From Burhinus oedicnemus (taxonomy: Eukaryota; Chordata; Aves; Charadriiformes; Burhinidae), in contig VFFE01007212.1 in the NCBI GenBank assembly GCA_008921705.1, positions 792,076-856,075 of the forward strand: a stretch of 64,000 nt of DNA, read 5' to 3'. Shown here in pieces: positions 1 to 13,300 of the stretch (position 1 is the stretch's first letter; every line of letters begins with the position of its first letter). Below the pieces are notes generated by a model. It did not search any database. It was not told the DNA's origin and saw nothing but the letters and a program-made list of their open reading frames with translations. The position numbers were made by a program, and so were the translations under genes.

Positions 1-3000
1 TAGAGATCAGCAGGGTTTATCAGCCAGGGTTGTCTGCTGGAGACTTCTTAACAGATTGCTTTTAAAAGAGTTGCTTCCAAACTTCTCAATTATGTTGTAG
101 CCAATGAAATTAACTTCACCTTCCATATCTAGGTTAATCCAACTTGTAACTGCTGCGTTGTTGAGCATCTTTAAAAAAAATTGTTATGGTAGATGTTCTG
201 AGATAGGAGCTTTTGCTTAGGAGACTACTCATACCACCGAACGTTATGCTAAATTAAGGAGCTAGTCTGCCTGAATAGTCACGGGAGAGAGCATGAAAGA
301 GCTTCACTAGTCACTAAACAGGAGCCTTACTGAATCACCTTCCCTTCCCAGTGATTATAGATAACATACATGGTGGCGAGACTTTAAAAGTGGGGTGACC
401 GTAAACTGTGTGAAAGCACCCAGAAGCAGCTGGGAGGAGGTAGGGATATATGGGGGAGGAAAGGGGAAAGAGAAGAAGAAAATGCCTTTGTTACTGTATC
501 AGTGGCTTGTGAGATGATTGAGGAAGAAGCCATTGAAGGAAGTAATGCGTATTTTTATTTCAGCTTCAGTTCTGAGCCTTCAGTACTATATGGGAGTTGC
601 GGGAAAGTGACTTTTAGAGCACGTGAATTCTTGTATAATTCTGCTGAACTTGAGAGACATGAGTTGTGCCTTTGCAACTGAGAGGCTTTTGCTGACTGCT
701 TTGTGAAAACCTTGCAATGGTGTGTGCTTCCTGCTGCGTGGGCCTTCTAGGGCGGAGGGGGGAAGGAATCTTCAGCAATTAAGTAGAACTTTGTTAATTC
801 CAGGTTTTGTTTTCTTAAGAGGTATGACTTTCACTTAAGCACAGAGAGTCAGCATCCATCCTCCACATCTGTCATTCCCATTCTGAAAGCTTAGTGGTGC
901 ACAAGTTTTTGCCTTGGTCTTTCACAAAATGGATGAAGTCTGTGCTTCTGAACATTTCCATTCCTAACAAATTTGCATGAAAGATGATTTCAGTATGGAT
1001 ATGAAGCTATCATCAGTCTATGCCCCATTATGTGTAGACACATAATGATAAAATTTAGAAAGCAATGCAATGGGTTTTAAAGCAGAGGAAGAAAACATTT
1101 TAAAATGAGCCAAGAAAGTCAAATAGCTTCATTTAAAAAAGCAGGCATGATAAATGTACAAGTGTCTAAACACATCTAAATAGAATCTCTGAGTGTGGTA
1201 TAATTTGATGTCATATATAAAGTTTTTGTCTTAAAGACTTTGAAACGGTGAAGTAATTAAGTGAATGTATATGAAAGTCAGCTCACGCTTCAGCCTCCAG
1301 TAAAGGGAGTGGTTCTTTAGAAAGCAGAGTTTTAGGATTTCTTCCATCTCTTCCCAATGACAGTGTACCTTCTGCCAGAATGCTGTCAGTTTGCAGCATA
1401 AGTATCTCTTTAACTTTACCTTCTCTTATTTTAGTTTTTTAGTAAAGACCTCCTCTGCTTCATTTCTGTAGATAACTCAAACTCCCTAACAACCAGAACT
1501 GTTAATTCTATTCTGAATCCAATTGTTAATTCCAGCAATCTGAGAATCAGTGAGTGATTTATCACTTTAGACCTTTAGTAGTAGATGCTAAAGGCTCATA
1601 AGTTTGTTTAAATGAATGGCAGATGTTAATCACATAAAAAGTTTGTTTTCCTCTACTTTAAACCATTTAATTTTCTTGATTCAGATCTCTCTAGCTGAAT
1701 CCTTGAACTCATGTTTTGAAGTCTGCGATTACATCTTACTGGAAGAAGCTAAACTTTGAGGGCTTGACCTCTCTGACTGAGATCAGGGCAAAAATTGCAC
1801 CAAATTTAAAATAAAACTGATCAGCATCCTTAAGATATTCCTCTACATCACTGAAGTCAGTAAGGATTTTTTACAGAAGGGGAGTACACCTGAGAGTACA
1901 CCTGGACTCTGCTTTGGCTAGAGGTGTTTAGTTCTTTAACCCATGAAAATAAGCCCTCAAAAGATGAGCCAGCCATACTGAAATACGGGACTTGATGTCT
2001 GTTTCATTCCTGGTATATGTTAATGCCTTTTAAGAATATTGTGAAAGTGCTATGAGTTAGGAGTAGGTGATAATACTCCCAAAAAGGAATATGGAAGATG
2101 TTTTAAAATATGCAAGATGATGTATACTCTTCCTCTAGTGTTGGTGTCTACATAGATATATATGAATATATTTTTATTGTTGGATGATTTAGAAGTTATA
2201 TTTTGCTTTCAAATTTTAATTCCGTATATAATGCTGTGAATACTTCACTTGATCAAGTGGCCTGGAGCATGTCTTTATGCATTCAAGGTTTTTAATGATT
2301 GCACTGAGTGCTTTCATTCATCTGATAGTCAAAGAGGTGAACTTCAACAGGTTGAAGTGTTACATTTGTTTTCCAGTACTTCATCCATCTATCTAGGCTG
2401 TTGAGGATGGGTGGAAATAAAGAACGGAACAAGATATTACTTTGATCAACTGCTTTTGATATTCTTTATTAGATGTTCATTTTGGCTGAATTTATCAGTT
2501 TATAGGCTACTGTAGCTTAGCATTAGCACGGAATGCAATGTAGTACTTTACATCTATTAGAATACATATGTACAATATGCACCGTATCTATAAACTGTTA
2601 AAAAATCAGTTCCTAAACAGCACCCCTTCGCCCTCTCCCCTCCAAGTAGTCACTTTATTAGGAAACATTTGAAGGCACTTTAATTTTAATGGAAGTGATT
2701 ACACTAAATCTTGTTATACTTGATTAAAAAAAATAAATTGTAAAAATGATGTGGAGTCTGATTCAGACGTTGTTAGCAATTTCTCAGCTCGGCTGGAGTC
2801 AGAGAGCATTTATGCGCTGGATGACAAATCTACTTTAGTGAGTCACTTAGGTGTGAAAATGTATAGGAGTTTGAAAATAGATGCTTCCAATATATTAACA
2901 AGAAATAAGGAAACAGGAAGAATGAAACCAATAATTTTAAAGAAAATTAAACACCAATCAAATATGCACAGTAAGAAACTGCATGATAAATGTAAGTATA

Positions 3001-4042
3001 CTTAACCTTGAACATCAATGTCATATAAAATCTTCTGGGTGACAGTTCACTTATTTAGTAGGTTTCATAGTTATAAATAATTAAAGAGGATGATAATATT
3101 CTGTAATTTGTGACCTTGTTTTAACTGGAAAAAGTTGTTACTTTTCTAAAATGTAAAAGAAATAACTGGATTTATGTTTGAATGTGTCACTGCTTGCTGT
3201 TGAAGAATATTTATTAACCACATGCAAAATATTGCTTAACATTATCTTTTTGTACTTCTTATTAAAGTTAATTTAAATATAGCACAAGTTGTATTTTTGT
3301 TTTTAATGCTTTGACAGCACAATTGTTTAATTGCCCTCATAGCTTTTCTCTCAGGATTTGTGTGTGGGTTTTTTGTTTGTTTGTTTTTGTTTGCTTGTTT
3401 TTAAACAAGCCATTACAGCCTCTACAAAGGCGCTTTTTTATTAAGGATAGAATTTCCCAAAGAAAGCAAACAGTATATTGGAAAGAAAATATTCCTTACC
3501 TTGGTGAGAGTTTAACAGGGTTTTCTATTTATATAATGGGAATGTCCTCATGTATTCATATTACACATGGCAATGGTTCATGTTTTCAGAAGGTCATAAA
3601 GCATATAGCTGCAGGGTATACATTAACCACCAGTTAATGTGGAATACAAGAAACCTCCTGCTAGAGAGCCTGGTTCGTCAATGGGAGTAGATGGGGTAAC
3701 AAAGCTTACTCGGAAACCACCCCAAATGTATATACTGTTAGCAGGGTGTGGGTTTGGTTTTAGTTTTTTGTTTGTTTTAAAATGAGTGTTCTGAGTTCCA
3801 AGTCTTTCAGTGGAAAGGCTATAAGTATTTCAGGGATAGCACTTTCTTTTCCTGTGTAGCAGTGGCTTCAGGTGACAAACACATAAATGTACTTCATGCA
3901 AGATGGAAGTAATTTTCCTTATCAGAAGGGATTTGGGGCTCCTCGTATCTGGGGTGGGGTAATGCTCTCCCAGAACACCTGTGAATGCCAGGACAGTGTG
4001 TGAGCAATCTATGTTGCGAATAGATATAGTGGAGTTGCAATA
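1..4042. other. intergenic sequence, no gene seen
   Basis: AT-rich unique sequence without a supported coding region. The open frames here are short, and the one at 2751-3005 opens on GTG and has no recognisable domain. Poly(A)-signal hexamers AATAAA occur at 2416-2421 and 2732-2737. They would fit the distal 3' UTR of an upstream gene such as GABRA2, but nothing else in the sequence shows this. A T/G-rich simple stretch lies at 3368-3402. Confidence 0.6.
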
Positions 4043-4305
4043 ATTTACATTGGAAAGGATCTCTGGAGGTTATCCTGTCAAATCCCCTGCTCAAAGCACA
4101 GCCACGTTATATCAATTTGGGTGAGGCCTTGTCCAGTCAAGTGTGGAGCATCTCCAAGGATGGAGATCACACAACCTCCCTGGGTCACTGTTCCTCTGTC
4201 ACCACCCTCATGGCATAAAAACATTTCTTTGTATTAAATTGGAATTTCCCATGTTGCAAATTGCGCTTGTTGCTACTTGCTCTTACCACTTTGGACTTCT
4301 GAGAT
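4043..4305 (-). mobile_element. CR1 LINE, 3'-end fragment, old
   Basis: Read on the minus strand this is the last ~260 bp of a CR1 element. On the plus strand the order is the complement of the CR1 tail: a GGAAAGGATCTCTGGAGG-like start, then CTCCAAGGATGGAGAT, a CAACCTCCCTGGG block, and a block resembling the CR1 sequence for the conserved C-terminal residues (ttggaatttcccatgttgcaa). Many substitutions point to an old insertion. The 3' octamer tail near 4043 is eroded. It lies divergently next to the plus-strand CR1 that begins about 170 bp downstream. Confidence 0.8.
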
Positions 4306-4471
4306 GAGTGTCCCTATGTATATAGTCCAAGTTATACCCTAAGTGGTTTGGCTTTATTGGTAATTTAGATTGAAAACGCTAACAATTGAGCCCAGGCTTC
4401 ACCACAAGACTGGCTTTCCTAGGGTTTTCTGCTTAGATCCTAGTTGCTTGTACCCCAAAAGAGATAGACCT

Positions 4472-5036
4472 GGCCAGCAGGTCAAGGGAGGTGATTCTGC
4501 CCCTCTACTCCACTCTCATGAGACCCCACCTGGAACACTGTGTCCAGCTCTGGAGCCCCCAACATAAGAAGGACATGGACCTGTTGGAGAAGGTCCAGAG
4601 AAGGGCCACGAAGATGATCAGAGGATTAGAGCACCGCTGCTATGAGGACAGGCTGAGAGAGTTGGGGTTGTTCCGCCTGGAGAAGAGAAGGCTCCAGGGA
4701 AACCTTATAGTAGCTTTCCAGTATCTACAAGAAAGCTGGAGAGGGACTTTTTACAACGGCACGTAGTGATAGGATGAGGGGTAATGGCTTCAAACTAGAA
4801 GAGGGTAGATTTAGATTAGATAGCAGGAAGAAATTTTTCACTCTGAGGGTGGTGAGACACTGGAACATGTTGCCCAGGGAAGCTGTGGAGGCCCCACCCC
4901 TGGAATTGTTCAAGGCCAGGTTGGATGGGGCTTTGAGCAACCTGGTCTAGTAGGAGGCGTCCCTGCCCATGGCAGGGGGTTGGAACTAGATGATCTTTAA
5001 GGTCCCTTCCAACCTAAACCATTCTATGATTCTATA
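4472..5036 (+). mobile_element. CR1 LINE, 5'-truncated, 3' end intact
   Basis: About 565 bp of CR1 in sense orientation. The first half still reads as the C-terminal part of the CR1 ORF2 protein, with [16 protein letters not shown], then VQRRATKM and [14 protein letters not shown], in one frame up to about 4766. A frameshift follows, and the C-terminal segment continues in other frames. The end is the typical CR1 3' region (ctttaaggtcccttccaac) closing with ATTCTATGATTCTAT at about 5036. Good preservation indicates a fairly young copy. It has no function of its own because the endonuclease and the reverse transcriptase core are missing. Confidence 0.93.
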
Positions 5037-7129
5037 TTTGGACTGGTGGATAACAAACTCTACCTGCCTCTCTGAATCAGGACAACATCCTTTGCATGTG
5101 AACAATAACTTCTGTCAATTAGCAAGGTGCAGTAGAAGAGCCTTGCGATCGCATATCTTCACATAATCAAGCTGGGCAATTTTGCCCTTGCTTTCCCACA
5201 GTAAATTCTCAGGTACTGAGATGATACAAAATATGTATTATACCAGGTGAGGAAAAATCTCCCTTTTCTGTGTTAGACACCGACATTGAAGTATAACAGT
5301 CTTGGTGAACTCCAGTTCTAAGACAACACTGTCACCAAAGCTGTTCCCAGGGAAAAGCCTAGGGACAGCACACATGCTGCATATTGGGCAATGTGTGGGC
5401 CTGGCTCTTATTGCCACTTCATAGCTTGCCCTTTCTTTGCCAGTGCTCCAAAACAAACAGCCCTTCCTTGAAGTGGTGCTTACAGTGTGGCCAATCCATG
5501 AAACATGGGATTCACACTGGCATGCTGCTGGCAAGAGTCTGGACATGGTTGTTCACACACACTGATATGTATGTACTTGTGTTATTTGGGCACTGCACTT
5601 TGCTTTTCTCTAGAGCTATAAATCAGTAGCTTTTGAGCGTGTACCAACAGGGTCTAATCTCAGTTGTATGACCAGTACATTTCTTACGTATCTATTCAGG
5701 GTATTTGCTTATTAAGAGATCTACTGATTTATTAGGACATTACAAATAACACCTGCTGGAGCCACTGGATTAATCTGACTTGCTTTTCATTTCTTCCTCT
5801 TCAGAGAGAATGTTGTAATATAAAGCAAGGCAATATCCTAAGATAAAAGTAAGGATGAAGTTATTGGTGAAGAAGCAATCTGTTCTGCTTCTCTCTTTAT
5901 GTATTTCCTTCTTCATGGATGCAAAAAAATGTATGTAGACAAAATCTGCTTGGAGGGCAAAACATGCTTGTAATACTATTTTATTAGCAATTGTCCAAAG
6001 ATAGCTATTGTTCCACTGGAAAGTGTTTTTCTTTAGTTAGAATACTTTTTTCTGAATGTTTCACCAGTAGCAAAGAGCATTGTTATGCTCTTACGGAAAG
6101 CTGGGGGATTAATAGCCATGCAGAAATGGTCTATAATATAGTATATTTTTCCAGGAAATTTTAATCTAAAAATTCAGTTGTGATGAATGAGGATTTCTTC
6201 TCAATACTATGCTTTATGTACAGATACAAAGTAAACAAGGGGCCTGAGTAGTATTTGCAGAGTTGACAAATCATATGGGAGAAGAGAAACATTTAACTAG
6301 ATCCAGCATGGAAAACATTTTGAACAGTAGTCCTTTGCATTTGTGGTGGATAGGAGCCATGGTAAAAGTGAAAGATGAATATTCATAACATTTTAAATAT
6401 TGAAAAGCAACTCTGCTTTCAATTTCTTTGCAGATCTTTTGAGACCCTGGTATAAATTATTAAAGAGGAAGGAATTCAATGTCTCTTCCACTTTCTGAAG
6501 ACTAGTATCATTTTTTGCTAATACTGGACATGAGTGGCAAGTGCAAAGAATGTGACTGAGTTTTATGAATATTACTGTTTTGTTCAGAGCAACTTATTTA
6601 ACTGCTGCGCTCCTCTCCCTTTCACTCACTTCAATTGTTAATATTTTGAGATTGTCAGAAGTAGCAATGAAAATTCCCCTAAGTTGTGGCTTGGCATATT
6701 GCTGTTAAATCTTTCTGATGGAACACATTATCCTTCAAAATCCCTTTCTGTTCTTCTTTTCTATCACAGCCACCTGACACTAAACAGGTTAGTGTTTGCA
6801 GAAGTGACAGTGATGGGAGTTTAGAGTGAAACCAGGCTTCCCGCTGCATTACAGGTGGAGTTCAACTGCTTTTACTGTTGGCTGTGCCTGGTGGTCAATG
6901 TTTCTATGTTTAATAAAAAGAAGTCTGACAGCATTAATACACTAGAACAAGTGTGCACTAATGAGCCACTGACCAGGTGGTACTGCGAATATCAAAAACT
7001 AGATCCATCTGGTCACCCTGCTGTTTAACAAAGGTGAGAGTACCTTCACACCTCACACTAAGAGACAGCTGGGAAAAAAAAACAACCAAAACCAAACAAA
7101 AAACCATAAACCACAACCAAAAGAGTGGG
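5037..7129. other. intergenic sequence, no gene seen
   Basis: Unique AT-rich DNA. The open frames near 5.2-5.6 kb overlap on both strands and show no family signature or splice logic. An A-rich simple stretch with scattered C (7074-7123) sits immediately before the recognisable part of the next CR1 copy. The segment 6958-7073 may be a decayed 5' continuation of that element, but I cannot match it residue by residue. Confidence 0.5.
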
Positions 7130-9486
7130 AAACCTCCAAAGCAATACAGGAGGCTTCTGAAGTGCATTGATGACAACTTCCTGGCACAGGTGATGGGGGA
7201 AGCCAACAAAGGGAGACACACCGCTGTAGCTCATACTTACAAACAAGGATGGACTGCTCGGGCATGTGCAAACCTTGGGAGCACTGACCATGAGATGGTG
7301 GTGTTCAGGATCTTGAGAGGAAGCAACAAGGCAAAAAGCAGGATTTCAGCCCTGGACTTCAAGAGAGTAGACTGACCCTGACTCCAATTTCTGCACAGTA
7401 CTAACTCAATACTCAGGCCCAGGCTGCTGATGGGTATACTTGAAAGAGTCCCTTGGTAGATGGTCCTGGAGAGAAAAGGGGTCCAGGGCATCTGGTTTAT
7501 TTTCAAGGATCTCCTCCTCCAAGCTCAAGAAAAGTCCAACTCAGCATGCACCAAGTGAAGCCAAGGCAAGGCAGCAGGAGGCCTGCATGGATGAACAAGT
7601 TGGTCCTTGCTAAACTGAAATATAAAAAGGAAGCATACAGCAGGTGGAAGCAGGGCCAGGTGACCTGGAAGGAATATAGGGACATTGTCTGAGTATGCAG
7701 AGGCAGTCATGAGAAAACAGAAGTCCACCTGGAGTCAAATCTAATGATGGACATGAAAGGTAAAATGAAGGACTTCTATAGGAATCTCAGCAGCAAAGGG
7801 AAGACTAGGGAAAACATGGGCCCACTGTTGAATGGCACAGGGATCCTGGTTACCAAGAACACGGAGAAGGCCGAGGAACTCAATGTCTTCCTTGCCTCGG
7901 TCTTTGTTGTTAAGACCTACCTTCAGGAATCCCAGGCCCCCATGTCCCATGGAAAAGTTGAGCAAGGAAGACTTAGCTTGAGGGAAGAAGATCAGGATAG
8001 GGAACATTTAAACAAACAGGACATACACAAGTCCATGGGTTCTGATGAGTTGCACCCGCAAGTGCTGAAGGAGTTGCCTGATGTCACTGTGAGGCCACTC
8101 TCAATTACCTTTGAAAAAAATCACAGTGTTTTGAAGTAGCTCCTGCAGGCTGGAAGAAAACAAATGTTACTCCTACCTTCAAAAAGGAAAAGGAGGGTCT
8201 CACGAACTACAGGCCAGTCATCTTTACCTTGATTCTTGGGAAGGTAATGGAGCAAATAATCCTGGCAAGCATCTTCAAACCTCTTAAGGGCAAGATGGTG
8301 ATTGGGAGTGGTGAGCATTGATTTATGAAAGGGAAGTCATGATTGACCAACCTGATACTCTTCTATGATTAGAAGATTAGTTTTGTGGAGAAGGGAAGAG
8401 CACTGGGTATGGTTTATCTGGCTTCAGTAAGGCTTTTGACACTATCTTCCTATAATATCCTATTAGAAAAACTGATGAAGTAGAGGTGAGGTGGACTGAA
8501 AAGTGATTGAACAGCCAGACTCAGAGGACTGTGATCAGTAGCTCAAAGTTCACTTGGAAGCCAATCGTTATTTACCCAGGGGTTGATACTGGGGCCAATA
8601 CTGTTTAAAATCTCAAATGATGACCTGGATGATGTGACAGAGTGCACTCTCAGCAAGCTCACAGGCATTACAAAACTGGGAGGAGTGACTGATACACCAC
8701 AGGGTTGTGTTGCCATTTGAAAGAATCTTGACAGGTTGGAGAAACGGGTAGAGAGGAACTTATGAAGTTCAAAGGGAAATGCAGATTCCTACAACAGAGG
8801 AAGAATAAATCCATGCACCAGTATAAGCTGGAAAGCAGCTCAGCAGAGAAGTACCTTGGGGTCCTGGTAGACAAGAAACTGAGCCAGCAATGTGCTGTTG
8901 TTGCAAAGAAGGCCAACAGCATCCTGGGTTGCAATAGGAAGAGCATTGCCAGAGGTCGAGCTGCTATTCAGCATTGGTGAGACCACGCTTGGAGTATGGT
9001 GTTCAGTGCTGGGCTCCCCTGTAGTAAAAGAGAGACACGAACATACTGGATTAAGTCCTGTGAAGTGCCACAAAGACGACTAAGGACCTGGAGCTTTTTT
9101 GAAATATGAGGAAAGGCTGAGAGAGCTAGGACTATTCAGCCTGGAAAAGAGAAAGCTCAGAGGGCATCTTATCCATGTACATCAATATCTGAGGGAGTAA
9201 AGACCAGACCAGACTTTTCTTAGTGCTATCTAGTGAAAGGACAAGAGGCAAAGGACACAAATATTCTATTTAAACACACAAAAAAATCTGTCTTACTGCG
9301 AGAGTGACTGAGCACTGGAAAGGTTTCCCAGAGATAATGTGGAATCTCCATCCTTGGAGATATTCAAAAGCTGTCTCGACGTGATCCCAAGAAACATGCT
9401 GTAGGTGACCTGCTTGGAGAGTAGGGAGTTTAGACTAGATGATCTCCAGAGGTTCCTTCTAACCTCAGTGATCCTGTGACTCTGTG
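7130..9486 (+). mobile_element. CR1 LINE, long decayed copy with endonuclease and RT remnants
   Basis: This is the longest transposon in the window, about 2.36 kb in sense orientation. Frame pieces occur in the CR1 ORF2 order. The end of the endonuclease domain is at about 7148-7374 (LKCIDDNFLAQVMGEANK, later STDHEMVVFRILRGS and LDFKRVD). A linker follows at 7520-7690 ([20 protein letters not shown]). The RT N-terminus is at 7744-8139 (GPLLNGTGILVTKN, then LNKQDIHKSMGSDELHPQVL). The RT core at 8140-8760 is full of stops. The thumb region is at 8762-8980 (STAEKYLGVLVDKKL-like), and the C-terminus and 3' UTR end near 9486 (gatcctgtgactctgtg). At 8411-8445 the DFSKAFDT motif is recognisable, but a one-base loss turns the catalytic Asp codon into GC and shifts the frame. 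The copy is inactive, and its divergence is clearly greater than that of the 4.5 kb and 15.4 kb copies. Confidence 0.9.
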
Positions 9487-10257
9487 CAAAAGCTGACAAA
9501 GCTGGTGTTGGAAGGAAGAATGAACTTGCAGGTATTAAATTGCTTTCGAAGCATCCAAGCAGATCACTGTATCTCATGGTACAAAATTAAACAATCTCTA
9601 GGTTCAATCTTATTTTCTCTTCTGTGAATGTGTTCTTGGCTTTCTGCCTTGGAATTTATCAACTCCAAATTCTTTGTTAAATCTGAACATCTACAGATCC
9701 CTAAGATGGATCATTTCCAGCTCTGAAGACCTCTGCTTGGGGTCAAAGGAGATCATTTTGGCCCCTCAGATTATGCAGCTCCACCGAAGACTCCTTGCTG
9801 GGGTGGGCTGTGGGGCAACCTGATACCAACAATGGCATTCCCTATAACACATGGCTGCAAATGAATGCACTCCTTCCCCCTTCACTTTCAAACCCGAAAT
9901 CTGTAAGAATAACAACAAGGTTTTCTTCAGATGCCACTACCAACACAGGCTATATAAAGAAGGTATGAATAAGTTAGAAGTCACAACGATACCCCTTTAA
10001 CTCTAGAAACAGACTGACTTGAGTATAAATCTATCACAAAAAGAAATGAATACCTAGCTTTTCAAAAAGGAGCCTATAGATACATTGAGAACTTAATTTA
10101 TCAAACTCCCAAAGATATACCTAGCCTTACAATTGACCCTGAGGCAATATATGACTGATCTTGCTTTCTGTTGCCCTCCAAGTGACCTGGCTAATCTGAA
10201 AGTTCAGAATTTGGTTCCTGGTAAATTACAAGTTAAGAATAGTCTTGATTTAAGGGG

Positions 10258-10318
10258 AAAAAAAAAAACCAAAAACAAAAAACAAAAAAACCCAAACCAA
10301 ACCCAAGCAAAAAAACAA
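10258..10318. repeat. A-rich low-complexity tract
   Basis: About 60 bp of A runs separated by C or CC (AAAACC/AAAAAC pattern). Similar A/C tracts occur at 7074-7123 and 36301-36377, and complementary T/G-rich tracts at 3368-3402, 17818-17845 and 17975-18035. They look like ordinary degenerate homopolymer-type repeats. Confidence 0.8.
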
Positions 10319-13300
10319 AGATAGGAAGGTTATGTGGGTACACATAAATGCAAGTATGCATGCATATATTTCAATCTTTGAATTCTAAAACACTGAAAGA
10401 AATGGTTGTGCACAACAGAGGGAATATAGTCCATTTCCATAGGGGAACAAACACAGACCATTATAGTCCAGCCAGTGATTTGCTTTCTCCTTCAAGAAAA
10501 TGAGGAGCTTGATATGAGGGGAGCATTGAGTGTGGCCGAACACAAAGGATTCGGCACAGCTTGAGTTAACACCTGAACCTTGCTAATTTGCAAAACCTGA
10601 CCAAATTGCTAGCCTTCCATAGCCTTTGGTTAGTACTTGCTTTTTGAGCACACATCCCACTGCAAACAAAGCATACGCTGTGTCAATTGGCTCAGAAAAT
10701 AGAATTTAATATACTCTGCTACAGCTGTAATTCAGTGTAGATCTACATGCGTTTCACTAGAAGCAACAGTCATACTTCATAAATATGGTACACCCTGGAT
10801 TTTGTTGTGCAAGTTTGTGCTTTTATGCAAGTCATGAGTATAATATCATGGTAAAATGTATTCCAACAAAGAAACTAATGCACACTGAACAGGGGATATG
10901 AGTTATACCTGATATTAATGAACCATGCATTATTAGACAAATGTCCTGCATAAGCTATGGGCCTAAGCCACAGCTTTATGGCAATTATATTTGTGTTATA
11001 ATTTGTGAATGACTAAAACAGTTGCTTGGGTCACATTTTAAAACACCTAGAGTAGAACAGCTACTGCCTCTTGAACCAAACTGTTACATCAATGAGGAAG
11101 TTTCCCAATCTGGATAGATATAATAGCACAAAATGTTGAAACACTACTACTAATAGTGATGCTAAATGCTGATTTTCTTCCTTCCTTTCCACCCTTCCAG
11201 ATTAGCTCCTTAATTTCACCAGTTGAGCTAAAACAGAAAGCAAGTGCTAACCAAAAGGAAGGAATGGGAATGAGCATCCAGAGGTGACGGGAAGGGCTTA
11301 GTATAGCTGTAAACCCACATCTTTCAGCTTTCCCTGCTTTGCTGCAGTTCGAACCCTTGGGTGAAATCCTGACCCGATTTCTGCAATTTGTGGAGCTCCT
11401 TTTGGCTCCAGGGTTTGTCCCCCACCTTGTTACTAGCATATGTTTTTGTTTGTAATTTAGCCTTTTAAAAAATGTCAAACTTGTATGATATTGTTCATAG
11501 GAGGCATCTTTCCTGTCTATCAGCAGCTTCTTTGTCAACTGAGTTCTCTTCATATTTGGCGGCACGCTCCCATAGCCCGCTTGGTTAGCCAGCCAGAAAA
11601 GCAGAGTTGGCTGTCTAAACTCCATGGTGCATATCCTGCTAGAGAGAGGAATAACTTCACTTATGTTAGCAGATCCATTGAACTCCAGGGACAATTTGTG
11701 TGTGTGACATTACACATCAAAGTACGGCATCAAGGACTGCATCTTTTCCAGCATTAGCTGCATGGAGCAGGACATTACTGTTAGGGGTGCTGGGATTTTT
11801 GCTAATTCTGCAGATATTTTTTTCTAACACAAAGGGAATTTAGGAAAAATTAGCTAGATGTCTTGCATTACCACAACAGTCAACACAGTGGGCAACCCAT
11901 CATTATTGCACTGTTTCTTACCTTGTACACCAATGTCTCATTTTTCCTTAGAACAACAGCTTCTATTCCTTGCAGTTGCAAAGAAAGCCTCTGAGTTCTA
12001 TGCTCAACATCAAAAGTTACAGCACTCCCTAAGCCTGCAGACAATCTGACTCAGTAGATCACCTCTGAGAAGTATCATTTTAGTGTGTTGTGGACTAATC
12101 AGTTAATCATTTAAGTGCTACTCCAATTAAGATAATTTAAGTCATTTGAGCAAGTAAGAGGTTTGTTTCCTCTGCTAGGCTACAAATACATGCTTTTAAC
12201 TGTCTATAGTGCTTAGGAGATGGGAAAGAGGAAATCATAAAAGAAGAGCAAACTGAGATTTATATAGTGCTACGCTATTATGAATCAAACAGAGCCAAGT
12301 ATTGCAGGTTGTAAGGCAAGGAAAAACTTACTTAAAAGTACTTACAAAAGTTATCAGAAAGCTATAGATCCTTGTCCTCTAATGAGGACCTTTTCCCCTG
12401 GTGGGACACAGACTAGAATTGCAGCTACACCTCATTTTGGTGGTGGCAGGGAGAATTCTTTCGTCTACGACAGAAAAGCCAGTGTGTGAGAAGGCTTTTC
12501 ACATGTTTCACGTTGTCAGTAGTTTCTTCTTTATTGCATGACTAGATCTCTTATTACACTTTGATCTTATGTTTATTAGCCTAAAGCTGCATGAAATTGT
12601 CCTTTTAATGTTAAGATCCTGCAACTGAATCAATGTTTTGGCTGGTATTCACTCTCCATTTTCACAATGAAAATTTCTGAATTGTCCATTCACTCTTGTA
12701 GAGCATTAATGACAATCAGATGATTTCCATTTATTCTGAGCTTATCACAATGTCATAAAGAGCTGATGACTTGAAATTATTGCCTTTCTCACTACTCACA
12801 CATAACACTTGTTGTTAAAGCCTAAGTATTTATGCCTGAAGTGTAGTTGCTTTGTTGCCAAGTTATAATAACGGCAACATGTTAACTTTCAAGGCCAGTG
12901 AGTATGATGCACATATCAATATTGTTTTAATTATTTCACTGTTGGTGAAATAGTGATCATCAATGCTAAAAGAATCATCATAAATGAGAATTTACTATGA
13001 GCAATATTTTGTTAATTTTAGCAGTGGATCTTGGAGACGGGACTTCCTGAGACAGGAAGTATGTCTCAGCTATTACTTCCCCCACTAACTCCCATTGCAG
13101 ATCTTTTCTTTTCAGAGTTTCTACCTGGTTTTATTAACTGTATTTTTTTTATAAAGGTGGATAAACTATTCCCTTTCCATATATAAGAATTACTTCTACC
13201 ATTTATTTTTTTATGGATGTTGGCATTTGATTTGTCATGGTAGTAATTATACCTGAATCCCTTACACCTGTTCAAGCTGTAATTGACTATTACATCCTTG

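Noticed and set aside
1..2740. GABRA2 terminal exon or 3' UTR
   Set aside because: The conserved C-terminal coding sequence is not present, and the poly(A) hexamers alone are too common in AT-rich DNA to identify a 3' UTR.
2751..3005. 84-codon frame with an acidic start
   Set aside because: Starts at GTG, not ATG, ends in Lys-rich AT sequence, and no exon borders or family signature support it.
11340..11360. tRNA-like B box (GTTCGAACC)
   Set aside because: No matching A box at the right distance on either strand, no cloverleaf pairing and no SINE body or tail.
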